Shown piece after piece: positions 1 through 14,500 of a stretch of DNA of 64,000 nucleotides; within the stretch, counting starts at the first letter, position 1, and every line of letters starts with the position of its first letter. The notes under the pieces are model-generated. The model did not search any database, had not been told where the DNA came from, and saw only the letters and a program-made list of their open reading frames with translations. This DNA comes from Chromobotia macracanthus (lineage: Eukaryota > Chordata > Actinopteri > Cypriniformes > Botiidae). The position numbers and the translations under genes are program-made. Location of the stretch: contig JAZGTH010000009.1 of the NCBI GenBank assembly GCA_036877525.1, positions 702,001 through 766,000 of the forward strand, written 5' to 3'.

Positions 1-2395
1 AATGCTTTAACACCTTTTTAGCATACGGCGCCAAATGACGGGATATAAGGGTGCATTATTAGACAGAATCTTTGTGCTTTTCTCATACTGACCTTTTAAA
101 GATCGAATCACCAAAAGCACTGCAGTTCATACACCTGAGGAAAAGGTCAACTCATCATCACGTCAGCTACACACACCCAAACAGACATACACGAACATCA
201 CAGCTCTTCATATATACCTGATGTCATCTGTACAAAATCATCTGGTGAGGAAATAAAGAGAAGCCGAAAGAAATGTCTGATTGTGAGCTCACACCAGGTC
301 ACTCTTACCGAATTTATAAACCTACAAAACAAGAAGTTTTGTTTTAAAGGTCAGACATCTACATGGAGTGCAGTTCTCTTTAAAGAACCTTCCAAGAACT
401 AAACTTCTGAACAGATGATCACACTGTGTACTGTAATGGTGTGACTTGATTGTAAATTCAAAGAAAAGGTGCACCAGCATGTTCTCTCTGGTCTGTGCTA
501 AATTACGTGCACCTATTGATCTCATCTCTAGTTCTTAGCAATTCACTCTGGAAAATATCATCCCTGCTGACACGACTGCTCTATTTATTGAAGAGTCTAT
601 AGGAAACCTTGAAAGAAAAACAACAAATAGGAAAACAAATTTATGCTGAAAAGAGTATAAACTAATGAGTAACTAACATCACCACACAGAATTGCAATAT
701 GACCTGTTTCAAGCTGGAATCCTAAATGCCCATCTGCCATTAGACAAACAAGTAGCCTCAAACTTCTACTGGCTTGTTGGAAAAAAGTATCAACACCTAC
801 AGGTCAGCTACAAGTGTTACACTTGCTCAACCTAAGAACAGCATCCTAACAGCCGAACCCAGGCATTTTACCCTTAAAATAACACACTTGCTTTTTAAAG
901 GGAAATTCTAAATGACAATCATTATGTCCACATACGACAATCACTTTGAAGAAGATTTTTTCCCTTTATAAGCACATGATTCTGAATGATTCATTATAAT
1001 TTATATGTGGTCTTAATAAAGATATGAAAACCTTTGATTGCTCTTACGCACCCAATGGAAAATATTGCTTAAATATTAACATTTTATATTTGGGTTTTTT
1101 TTTCAAACCACAGTGGCATCACAATATTAAAGACAAAAATATGCAATATTTGCTATAGCAGTTTTAAACAGCTATGAATTTTTCATGCATTCCAATTTTA
1201 AATAAAGCTGCCGACACGTATGTATCAAAATGCACATGACACGAGTAATGCTCTACACCCTCCAGAGTACTCACTTCAACTGATGTGCCCTTCAGAGTTA
1301 AGCAGATGCTCACTTTTGAATTAATTTCACCCTAACTGTGAAAAACATCTCTCCATCTTACACACACACACTGCTCAAACACACCCTTGAAAACACAGCT
1401 GGTGGCCTTTTTGCAGGTCATTCATCATCAGCAGACTTCTGGGAAAAGTGTGCCAGATTTCAAGGGCTTTCAGAAGATGGGACACTGAAAACATCTGGGG
1501 TCACACTATGGCACTATTCCCACGCTTCTGAACATAGACTACTATCAGCTTCCTGTGCCATCTACTGCCATCACCATTCACCTCCCGCACGCTGCTCACT
1601 GCTGGAATGATGAAAGCTTAGCAAAAAGATCAGTGCCAGAATTAATAAAAAACACACATTTGATGAAGGACCGCCCCTTATGTGATGTCATCAAATGCTG
1701 CCAAAGTTGAGTAGTGATGAAGTAGGATACAACAGAAAAAAAGAACAGATAAAAGCAATAGAAACATTTACTGTAAATACAGCTCAGCTGTGAGCACAGT
1801 TCTGAAAAATGAAACAAAAGTAGACATGTTTTCTGTTACTGATACTAAATATTTTAGACACAATACACCAAAATACACCTAGATGTAATATATCTATTCT
1901 GAGAATACACAGTAAGTGGTCTACATTTTGAACACACTGCCAGTGAGGATGTATGACTAAGATGAACAGAGTCACACTGAGTCTTGCTTCAAACAAACCC
2001 AGCACACCTGTACATAAATCTACAAACAGCCCTGCTGCACACAGACATTTTTAAAGTGTCGGTCATTTATTATGAGCCTGAGGCTTTTTCATCAATATGG
2101 AGAACACCTCTTGAATAACTATGAGACAGCAGCTTCCTGAAGGGTGAGGCCACACAGTCTCATGAATAATTATGAGATACCACATCCAATGAGGTTTATA
2201 GGTGACGTTTTTCATTAAATGCTTTCCCTTTAAAAATTACACATTAAGTCTTCTAGTCTCATTTTATTGTATACCACAGGCTGTACATATCTGTACATAT
2301 CTCGTGTTTCATAAGCACTGGAGACAGTCATACGGGCAGAATGCTTGAATAATAGGAAAATAACAGGAAAACAGGTAAGAGAAGAAAACACTCAC
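1..2395 (-). other. slc39a11: slc39a11 intron 6, 3' part outside the window
   Basis: AT-rich intronic sequence beginning with the donor at 2395. I looked for the next ZIP11 exon on the minus strand (EGLAVGVGFG) and did not see it. The short reading frames here lack family similarity. No RNA gene or clear transposon was recognised. Confidence 0.75.
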
Positions 2396-2563
2396 CAGGA
2401 ATGTTGTGTATGGTGATGGCCAGGATTAGAAGAACAATCCGTCTCCAGCTGCTTATAGTCTGAGCTGCTCGTTCCTGTGGTTTTGTGTCCACTTCCTGTT
2501 CTTCTACATGGCCAGTGTTGGGACCCCGGCGTCTCTGGTACACCTCACCATTCTCGACTTTAT
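2396..2563 (-). CDS. slc39a11: slc39a11 coding exon 6 (residues 150-205)
   Basis: The acceptor TTCTCTTTTAG ends at 2564 and the donor GTGAGT starts at 2395. Two bases complete the Asp of DKVENGEVYQ, then come a charged variable loop and SSWRRIVLLILAITIHNIP, the start of the metal-binding TM helix. The last G is the first base of the Glu codon of HNIPEG. The next exon (EGLAVGVGFG in the family) was not found in 1-2395, so it lies outside the window. Confidence 0.93.
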
Positions 2564-5500
2564 CTAAAAGAGAACCAGTTAAAGTCAAACTTCTCTAGAG
2601 TAATACCGTTAAGAACGACATTTCAAAATGCAAATATAGCACTGAAGTGATTCATATAAGAAAAACCCACAAGTGCTTCAAACATGGTGAAAACAAAACA
2701 CAAGAGAATAACTGACCACTGTGGCCATCATTAACATCTGTCTCAGGTTATCAGCACGGAATTCAGGTGTGAAAACACTTCATGCTTTGTGATTTAGTCA
2801 CACTGTCTTTGTAGTGTAAACACAGTCTTTAAATGAATGTATGACTACTCTGTATGAGTATGTGTGTCTCACTGTTAAGATTTAATGAAAGTGTAACTTA
2901 ATCGATTAGCCAATCTGTGGTTCAGTGTAAAATTGTTTAGACCTTAATCTCCTAAAACACAGTTCAATACAGTCAATAAATCACAACTCATTACTGTACT
3001 CAACTAATTCTGCTACAATCAATATGAACACACATAAATAATCAGCAAGTGAATGTAACAGAGTACATCTCTGAAAGCTGAGACGAGGTTGTACTCTTAA
3101 ACAATTCTTTTGACTCCGATTCAAATGATGTAGAATATTGCATCATATTTATCTCCGCTTTATTCCATACTTAAAAGCCAATCAGTTTCTATTTATATTT
3201 CCATGGTCATCTATCCAATAATCACTTTTTTCTTGATTTAGGAAATGATGTAGGAACAAAGAAAACAGTTCAATTACTTCCCCTGCACCTCAGACCATGA
3301 TCACGTTCAACAACTCCCTGCCAATTTAGAGCATAATTCCACATGCATACAGCGTTACCAGATATATGATATATGATACAGCTGACCCCGGTGTGTCCCC
3401 TTTCAATCAACATCCCCACCTTTAATTGTCACATTGGGCAGAAGACCTGATCTGGTCTTCAGAAGACCATGTCTGATCTTCGTAATCTAGCTTCAGTCTC
3501 TCCCAATCACAGGTGAAAGATATAATGAATGCAGATTACTTGGGTGTACAAGGTCATAAGAAACACATCCATCATGTTGTGCTCTGAGAATATATTTAGT
3601 CCTAAAAGATGGAAGGAATTTTTAGAACAGTGTTGAGGTGAGAACTCGTCTGGAATTTCAAACAGTGCTAATTAACAGTTCACTGGTTTAGGTGATTGAT
3701 TGAGTGGCTGATGTGTCAGTCAGACGAGTGTCCGTCGAGTGATGGACAACAGGCACACATGAGAATATTATAGCTACAAAAAATTCAGAACAAAAATGAG
3801 ACATTAGTACTTAATAAAGCCCAAAAGTAAATAAAAATACAAAAATACAATTCAACCAAAAAATGTTTGTTGAATCATATGACGAATTATACTAGATTCT
3901 GACAAGAATAAAGTGTGAGTGGTGCTTACCCATTAGCAGAAACTGCAGCCACAATGCAAGTGTGCTGTGAGTGGGTTGTTACATTGCTATGCTGTTTCGA
4001 AAATGTTGAGTGCTTCTGAGCATGTTGCTGCATGGTTGCTAGGGTGTTTTGGGTGCTTAATTTTAGGAGATTATCCCTAATCAAGCCCACCCCTCTCCAA
4101 GTCACTGTGTCTGAATATGCATACTTGTCTAATATTTAATACACAAAAATCACTTCACCAAATGATGTACTGCTTCCATCCAGATTCAAAAGTGTGCCTT
4201 TACCCCATGAGGCCAGAGAAGATCACAAGCTGCCAAATTCAAAAAGTGAAGAACATAAATCCTGGAGAACTGTGAGCCAGCCCGCATACATACTAAACCT
4301 ACATGCTTAATGAATGTAGTACACAACTTCAGATGCAGCTTATAATGTTTCAGTCCCTAGACATGACTCAGGACCTTCTTTGAATGTACATCTAGGGGAT
4401 TATGCCGGCTGTTTTATAATCTGCCAGGTAAAAACACTGTCAACAAAACAGTCAAGAAACAGTACACCTCTCTTCAACAAATTGAAGCATCATTCATGTC
4501 TGTAGCACAAGCAGCACTAAAAATGAGTTGTTTTATGAGTTGTGTTCAGAGCAAAATTGCTCTTAGGAAAACATCAAAATAAATACTCTGTCTCTGATAA
4601 AAACACAGGCTGGACCTGATACCCATTAGTGAGGTAACGGTGATAAAGCCAAACATTTTTAAAATATTAAATGTAAAATACATTTATTTAAATTTTAAAA
4701 TAACAACACAGTAAAAATCTAGCTCAAAATAATCAAATAATCTTGTTTTTCATTATTTTTCATAAAATGAACACAAACACATTTTTGTGTCTAAAATGTT
4801 AGTTGTTAAAAACACCACACAGATTCTATTAACATGTTAGACCGCTGATAAAAACAAATCATTGAATCAGTTCTGGATCATTTTGCTGAAACTTTCACAA
4901 AAATGAACTTGGCAACTTTTTTCTTCTTCTTTTTGCTATTGAAATTTAAATGAGAGCTGCACTTACACCATAAAAATGTGATTCATGCAAAACATCATTG
5001 TGGATGTTCACTTAATCGCCCAGTCCCACACACCAGCAGAGGTTTAGAGAGACATCCAGCATCTTATCCAGCCCAGCCACTAGATCTCTGTATACCAGCG
5101 CTGTTGAGTAGCCTGAGGATACTGAATCACAGCAAAACAACTTAATCAAGCTGTTGGGGAAGCCATGCAAACAGACAAGCATGATATTTTCCCCAGTTTC
5201 ATTTCAGCAACATTTAACAGTCTGTCATAAACCAAAAGCTCATCTCTTCAAAGCAAACATACTATTATTTAAAGGTCACAGCAGTGTGGCAGAGAGGAGC
5301 AGACGACTATTGGTCTTATCACATTTTCTCTGTGGGTGTCCAGCTATTCTGCTGATTACTGCTTGTTTTTCTTTACAATATGCACATTGCGTTCACTGGC
5401 TAAATCCCGCATCCCTACTTTCTTTGCAGGTGCTTTGCTTGTCAACAGGAGGCAGAAATTGTCTAATGCAATCAGTCATTTTCAAGCGTTCTGCATTCCT

Positions 5501-8500
5501 TTTTGTAAGAAAAACAAGCGTGTGACATTTTTTAACTCCATAACAAACAATGATTGTCTTGTTATTAAACACTTGACAAACACTGGTCACTGTCTCCTCA
5601 TGGAAAAGAGCAGCTTGAACACTCTACCAACATCTACCAACATTGCACAGAAGTAAGTAAGTCCATTTCAGATTTGGCTGACATTTGTTCTCTGATAAAA
5701 CAGCCTGACACAGGCAGACGTAATAAAATCCAGGTCACAGAAACTACATCTACTCTATGGGATCAAAATTCCCTTTTACCCAAGAAAAATGTAGAGGACA
5801 TCAGCACCCTCTGCTGGCCTGCTTCACCAAAACCCACCTGAGTGCCCGTAACGAAAGGAGATCGTTTATTTCTTATAGAATTTGTTGATTTCTGCCCTGC
5901 AATTGAGTGGAAAAAATGATTCCTCACAGAAATGTATAAAAGTAGCCAATAAATCAGGTGTTAACAATTGAACAGATTTTTCAATTTGTATTTGTACTTT
6001 AAAGTTTAAAAGATGAAAAGAGCACATATTCTTTTATAGAGCTGATCTCCAGATCGATATATTTAATAAAAAAAGAGCAAACATATAACTGGAATGTTTT
6101 TGTATCTCAGGGTGTTAAGAGAGTATCTGCACAGCATGAGTTAGCAGTTGTATTTAGCTGCAGGCTTATGAACTTCATTTAGTATGGCTTACCAAGTCAA
6201 CATATTAACACACACAATTAATTAAATATTTTCATTTGATAATAAGGTTAACACATTTATTATGCTCTGTGTGATTTATATCTGATCAGTAAATCTGGAG
6301 CTGAAACCAATACATCAATTTCTAATTGTTCTAATAATTAAATATCTTTATAAATGTTTCATACTTAATAATTAACCTGTTAATTAGATGCCATAATTGG
6401 ACAAAGCCCTCCCCATTGAACGTCGAAACCTTAAGATAACAGCACCTGCCAAAAATAAAAAAAATCAAATGTAGATTTAAAAGGATAGTTCATCATTTAC
6501 TCACCCTTGTGTCACTTTTTTGACATCTCACTTCAAAACCACTGAGACATTTCTCAAAATATCTTTTGTGTTTCACAGAAAATTGAAGTCATACAGGTTT
6601 GAAATGACATGAGGGTGAGAAATGATGGGAACGTTTTCATTTTTGTGTGAACTATCCCTTCAAAGCAGGTGCTGACTGGGTTTTGTACTGGAACCCTCAT
6701 GTCAGTCTGTCTTACTCTCTGACAGAGCCTCAGTCACTGGATGATGGGGAGGAGGGATGTGAATATGTGTGATTAGACACTTTCAGTCAAGGTGCAGTTC
6801 TCCATCTAGACACACAAGGCATACCCACAGCAGCTAGATTAGCAGTGTCACAGTGAACGAGTGCTCCAACATACCCACAGTATCAGAAACACAAACAGCA
6901 CTCAGACTGGAACTAACTTTATATTCCATCAGCTGTGTGACTCTAAATGTGCCACTGTGAATGTTCTACGCCAGCTTTCATCTGTGGGTTCCTAGATCCA
7001 ATCATTCAAACGTAGCCTTTATAAACCACATCATGCATATACGTACAGCTGCACACAGGCAGGAATTTTTACTAAAACCCGGATGACCTTCTCAGCTGTC
7101 AGTCAAACTGAGAGAGCTGAGATGGAGAAAGAGAGCCCATTCCAACGTGAAGTTCATCATTTGTCTCACAAATGTCATGGCAGGTGTGTCTGCTCTGATG
7201 GAGAAGACCTGTGACCACTGGAAACAGACACACTGGTAGACATGACAAACATCTCGAAAGCTGATGTCATGCAGCATCACATGCTATAAAACTATCAGAA
7301 CCCTCTGATGCATAATTATATATTTTAAGTAATAATTACTGTTATTCTGAAGATATTTTAATAATAACTGACCCTGCCTCTAACTGTGTGCATCAAAGCA
7401 ACAACCAGTATAAACCAGTTTATTCGTTTAGAATGATTATGAGCACTGCTTTAATGAGCTCCTGTTCATTGAGAGACCACATTCAATATTTTATATTTCT
7501 CATCACAGGACAACTTCAAATGTTGCACTTCAAATTAACAAAGGTGATTAAAATGGTAAGTAAATAAATAAATGAACACAAATGTGAACAGATATGAAGA
7601 CTCATTACAGAAAGACGTTCATTTTCCCATCAATATTTAGATACATTTTGAGTTTACATCTTATATGCTGAAATCAATACGCGTCAATTACTCATATGCA
7701 CACACATATATATCAGACACTTTGTAATGATCCATGTATCTCTGTCATCACGCTCTATCATGTCAGTCAGACCCAAACATCAGTCATGATAACACACTGG
7801 CCTTCTGGAACACTCTAATTTCCACGTTACCATAAAAACACACAGCACCTGGACCTAGCCATGCTCAGGCCCAACTTGCATAAGCATGCTCTAATGTATA
7901 TTTATATATACTGTATATGTATTATGTGTCGGCAGTGAATGCATGTGTATTCATAAGCTCACGCCATCAGCGTGTGCGCTTTATAATGCAGCAGGTCTTC
8001 GCATCTGTTCACTGATGAAAATAAAGCACACACACAGCTTTTACCTCGCCTCACCTTATCTGCCATTTGTATGATCAGAAACAGCCCATCTGCCATGAGA
8101 AAGATTGCTGTATTCATCAGAGACGCAGGCAGCCGTCATTTGTGGACATGGTGACCATAGCTTTTTGATTACTTTCTGGGTGTGGTGTGCTACAGTTTAG
8201 TTTGTTTGGTTGATGTAAAAACGGTTTTTAAAAATTGGATAATTACCTGCAAGTACGAATACCTCCATTCTAACTAGTTTGCAGCTTCTCCTGTTATTTT
8301 TATGCTAGTTTAATATTATAAATAATTTTTCATTCTCATTCAATTTCTCAGCTGGTGTTCAGTGTCAGCTCTCTTCTACTGCAATCTTCCAGAGCAGATA
8401 AACATAAGCACCAGTCTATGTTTGTGCTGTAAAGTTTTGGTTGAAAATCCAACAACACAGATACTTCAAAGTCACAGTGAAAACGGTGTCGTCTTCTCCT

Positions 8501-11500
8501 AAGTCATTACCTAGTTAGACTGGTAAACAGTTGCTGCTAGTGTTCTTTTCTCATTGGTTACATCACTGTTGTTTCTGCAGTGCTTCTTATGCGGTGACAA
8601 CATCATTCATGCATACTTTGTAGTGTCTGTTCAAAACTATCCAAGACCATCTCAAACATCTGTAGGCAACATCCCAACACAACTGTGTAATGAACACAAT
8701 GCCTTAGTCAACACACAAATGCTGGAAACACACTGGTACACAGAGTCATGATATTCAGCTACCTGACAAACACCACTGGAGCAGTGTTAACTGTGTTAAT
8801 GTGTTAACGTGATAACTGTGGGCCTGACTAATATTTTTGTGCAGCAGTAAGTGAAAGGGTGTGTTTAGAGAAGGATTTGGAATAAAATGGATACCACCCC
8901 AAAAAGAAAAACAACAAATGCTCCTGCCCCACTGTTTAGGACTGGTGTGAGATACATGATGAGGAGTTCAAGGTGTTACCCAGACCTCCAGTTCCCCAGA
9001 TCTCAATCCACCTGAGCATCTAAGAAAATGTTGGACCAACAAAGCTGCTCAACCTCGCAGCTTCAGGACTTCATGACTGCTGTTAATGTCTGGAGACACA
9101 ACAGAACATGTTCAGAGGTCGTCTGGAGTCACAAGGGGATCTACATGATATCAGGCAGAAAACAGTAAAGATATATTAAAACTGCTTGGAAGCAGTCATG
9201 TTTTCAAGGTATTGAGTTAAAACAATAAAATCTGTTAGATTTGAGATTTTACTAAGTAACATAAATTTAAACCAAAATAATGTAGTTTGCTTGGACAAAG
9301 ATTGACATCAACAACAAAGATATGAAAAATATTTTTCACACAAAATGTATTAACTTGTCAGAGTCCTTCCTATCTTTTTTTCCTATCTTCCTAGTCCTTC
9401 TTTCTGTTAACTACACTAAATTGTAGGTGAATTATTATTTTCGTACTGTAACACTGTTGTGTTGGACCTCACTGTGATCATGACACGTTTGTTTACAAAG
9501 AGCACCACACTAAGTCTGTTGCTGCCCTGCTGTTTATGAAATATAAAAAATGTATGTGTATATACATGTGCGGTGAATACATTCCAGTTATGATAGTCTC
9601 AGCGCGAGATGCTCATGTTCTGCTCCTGAGCTGTGCTGGAAAACATCCAGAATGGAAGAAACTGAGCCAAAGAGAATGAAGAATAATGCCCGATCATTCA
9701 GACCTGCAGTCCTGCCAACTGATCAGTCTGATGAGCTGCTTCTCCATCTTTACCCAGATATTACCCCATTACAACAGCAGGATGCTCCAGGGGGGAAAAG
9801 AGAAAGTGTGCATGCAAGTTTATGTATGTGATCTCGCAAAAAAACTACAGGAGTAAACGCAGACACAAACGCAGACGCAAACGCAGACACAGACGCAAAC
9901 GCAGACGCAAACACAGACAGACGAAGACGCAGACGCAGACGCAGACACAGACGCAAACACAACACAACACAGACGCAAACACAGACGCAAACACAGACGC
10001 AAACACAGACGCAAACACAGACGCAAACACAGACGCAAACACAGACGCAAACGCAGACGCAAACACAGACAGACGAAGACGCAGACGCAGACGCAGACAC
10101 AGACGCAAACACAACACAACACAGACGCAAACACAGACGCAAACACAGACGCAAACACTGACGCAAACACTGACGCAAACACTGACGCAAACACTGACGC
10201 AAACACTGACACAAACACTGACACAAACACTGACACAAACACTGACACAAACACACCCCCTTTCCTCATCATTAGATATTCAGCGAGCCAAGCAAACAGT
10301 GGCAGAGACGGACTTCAGTTTCTCCAATGACACAGTAAATAATTCAGCTGGGTTCTTGAAGCACAACAGCACTGCACTAATGAGAGCAGAGACACACACC
10401 AGCACTCCACATACAGCAGGAGCACAAGAGGAGTCTCTGCTGTCCTTCTAACACACACACAAACTTCAAAGGTCTGTGTATTCAGGGCTATTCAACTGCA
10501 GTTCTACATGGCTACAATGTGCAGTATTTCAAACCCTAATTAAACCTGAACAAGCTAACCAAGGTCTTCAGAATTACTTGTGAATCAGGTATGTTTGATT
10601 AGGGCAGGAATGAACTCTGCAGGGCAGTGGCCCTTTAGGACCGCAGTTGAGAAAAACTGTAATATTACTGTTCTGTTTTAAATTACAAGCATCCCCAACA
10701 ACATTCTTACACTAAATATTTGAAGTTAAAGTCACATCAACTAACACTGGACATTTAAGGTCTCATGCATCAAGTTCCTTTCAACTAGGAAGGTTTGAAT
10801 TTACAACTTTCTACCGTGGAAAAGTGAATGATTAAAACATCAATGAGTAAACATTCTTACAATGTGTCAGTAGCTGTCAATAACAGAAACCTAAAGTAAT
10901 GCAAGGAAGTCTTGGAGGATGAAGTCATTATTTATTTTGCAAATAATGATGTCTTGACTGTACATTATCCTGCAAATTATCCTAAAATTTAGATTTGAGC
11001 TGAAATAATTTGCTAATGTACAAAGAAAGAGAGCCCTGTGTGCTACTATTTATGAGACAATGAAGTTATACTAAAATATCTGACCACAGAATATTGGGAT
11101 TGACCAATCAGGATCAAGAATTCAGAGTGCCATGGAATGATAATAAATAAGATAATAAAACCCATCTAGGAAATGTGTGTATAGCAAGGGGTGTGTAATA
11201 AATGTAGGTGTGTTTGATTTATTTCCACAGGTAAGAAATGTTCTCAGAATCATTGCTGGCTACACAGGTCACGGTTCTCTAAAATACTTGCTACTGATTG
11301 GTCAGTTGCGGCACTCTGAGGTCAAAATGTTTCATATATGCTCTGACAACAAATTTCTTTCACTCTACAGTTTTATGCCTGTCTCATGGCTTTTGCATAA
11401 TCAAATCGTTTCAGTTCAAATAAATATTTTATGTCCATTTAATTTTTATGTGGCAAGCAGTCATGTAATAAGCAGGACAACGTACAGTTAATTTATCATA

Positions 11501-14500
11501 ACGGCAAAATAAACTTCTCCAGGATGTTAACAAGAGCCCTTGCGTGCAGTCTGAAAATCAAAAAAAAAGCATGAGCAGTGACTGAAAATCAATTTATTAG
11601 GTCAAAACAAAACAGAATAAATGAGTAATGAAGATTTATATTCTTCATGTTAAAAATGGCAAACATTCATCTTCACTTATAAACCCCACACCTCTCTTTT
11701 TGTGTTTTTTAAATGTCTGGCCATGAACGTCTGTTCTGAGCGTCTCTAATGATGTTTACAGTGATGGCTGGAAAAGAAAAGCACCAAAAAGCAAATCACA
11801 CACAAAGGAGCAGTTTCATGTAACACTGTGTATCTGTAATGCATTATGAAGTTCTTCCTCATTCATTCATAATTAAACAGTGAGGCACACAAGACTGCAC
11901 TCTGTGGTGAATAAAGAGCTACTCACACTTTCATCAGAAAAGACAAGCAGTTACAGAAAGGTTCTATGCAACAGATAACTATCAGTGATACTAACAGTAA
12001 TCAACTGTGATTTACTGCCAATAAACCTACTGACCAAACAGCATCAATCACAGTTAAAATGCTATGTATTATCATAAATCATTACAGCCAGTTATATTTA
12101 ATAAACTATACATACATTTAAAGAAAAGGTTTTGAAATAGTATTTTAAATGTTCTACAACCTGATTTTACGATAATATTGAACTATTTTACACATTGTCT
12201 ATTTCATATAAATTTGTATTAGTTGACACCCCATCCCTAAACCAAATCAGTGTTTCATGTGAATTCTCCAACATTTTGCCAAAATGTAAAACAGTTACAA
12301 ACTGTCATGTGTTGTATGAGTTACAATGAATTATTCTTCACTGAAGATCCAGCATAACTGACACTGTTAACTCACACCGTTTGCTGAATGTGACTGTATG
12401 TGACATGGTGATAAATGTATTTGTGAAGGATGTCGTGGAGCGTCACGCTAAACAGTTCTCAATAAAAAACAGAAGGTCTCTGTTAGGTCCTAAACTGGAC
12501 ACAAAACATTTACAGGTACAACCGTATATTGGAAAGTATTATAATGTATTTAAACTGAGGTTACAATTATTTATGAAAATATTTAGCAAATGTGCTTTTC
12601 AGGGCATTAGCAATCCCTTTATAATGCATTACACATACAGTCTTTATAGAAAGTGTTACATGATTTATTTAGATTTTCAGATCAATCATTAAGCAAAAAG
12701 GATTTAATATAAGCAAAAAACAGCCAATCAGCAGTTAGCAGAAGAGAGCTTTGTCAGTAACATCATTTCCTTCAAACCCATTTTCCATCCCATAAGCAAA
12801 CAAAGACTATTTACAAAGCTGGAGCTGAATTTAAAGGGAGTCTTAACCAACAGATTATGAAGGAACAACATACAAACAGTCTGATCAAACATACCTCACC
12901 CCCTTCCCCATGGATTTCTTTCTGAGCGGGTAATATAGTCCAAACCGCAGCACAATCTAATCGCAGCTCAGTAGAGCCATAATGACGTCCCCTCAGGGCA
13001 CCTGTATCAGCCTTCATTTCATGCAGCTAACATCTCACAATTACACACCTGAGATGCTCCACTGCAAACTTTAAAAGTTCCCTAAACTAAAACCATTTCA
13101 CATAACCACTGTTAACTGTCAGCATCAGGAGGTCACACTAAAAGTAAACTTCAAAAGTATTAAAAAACAAAATAATACAAATAAATTCAAAGTAGCAACT
13201 AACAAGATAGCACATTTTGCCTAAATTAAGATGACTTAAAAGGGACTAGCTAGTTTAGGACCAGTTTTGGTTTGTAAATACAGGACAAACTTCCGATAAA
13301 CTAAACAATAAAGTTAAGTTAAAGTTAAATTAACATATGCTAGTTTAAATGACTGTAGAATGTTTTTTGGTGAGCCAACAACAAAGTAAATCCACAGATT
13401 ATAATTTCAACATTCTACATCTCAACTCATTATATTGTGCACATTCTACATCTGAACTCATTATATTGTGCACATTCTACATCTGAACTCATTATATTGT
13501 GCACATTCTACATCTCCACTCATTATATTGTGCACATTCTACATCTGAACTCATTATATTGTGCACATTCTACATCTCCACTCATTATATTGTGCACATT
13601 CTACATCTGAACTCATTATATTGTGCACATTCTACATCTGAACTCATTATATTGTGCACATTCTACATCTGAACTCATTATATTGTGCACATTCTACATC
13701 TGAACTCATTATATTGTGCACATTCTACATCTCCACTCATTATATTGTGCACATTCTACATCTCAACTCATTATATTGTGCACATTCTACATCTCATTAT
13801 ATTGTGCACATTCTACATCTCAACTCATTATATTGTGCACATTCTACATCTCAACTCATTATATTGTGCACATTCTACATCTGAACTCATTATATTGTGC
13901 ACATTCTACATCTCAACTCATTATATTGTGCACATTCTACATCTGAACTCATTATATTGTGCACATTCACATTCTCATTATATTGTGCACATTCTACATC
14001 TCCACTCATTATATTGTGCACATTCTACATCTGAACTCATTATATTGTGCACATTCTACATCTCAACTCATTATATTGTGCACATTCTACATCTGAACTC
14101 ATTATATTGTGCACATTCTACATCTGAACTCATTATATTGTGCACATTCTACATCTCCACTCATTATATTGTGCACATTCTACATCTCAACTCATTATAT
14201 TGTGCACATTCTACATCTGAACTCATTATATTGTGCACATTCTACATCTCAACTCATTATATTGTGCACATTCTACATCTCAACTCATTATATTGTGCAC
14301 ATTCTACATCTGAACTCATTATATTGTGCACATTCTACATCTGAACTCATTATATTGTGCACATTCTACTCTCCACTCATTATATTGTGCACATTCTACA
14401 TCTCCACTCATATTGTGCACATTCTACATCTGAACTCATTATATTATGCACATTCTACATCTCAGCTCATTATATTGTGCACATTCTACATCTGAACTCA

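Noticed and set aside
1338..1610. 90-aa plus-strand reading frame
   Set aside because: No recognisable domain, no promoter or splice context, inside an intron of the opposite strand gene.
1..2395. Search for the next slc39a11 exon (EGLAVGVGFG)
   Set aside because: No matching translation seen on the minus strand, so the exon is taken to lie outside the window.
9750..10451. Large overlapping reading frames on both strands (209, 168 and 150 aa)
   Set aside because: They are low-complexity translations of the 12-bp array and have no family similarity.
11095..11330. Possible fragments of the ACCAATCAG / GATTGGTC interspersed repeat
   Set aside because: Short matches to common fish repeat motifs, with no definable ends.
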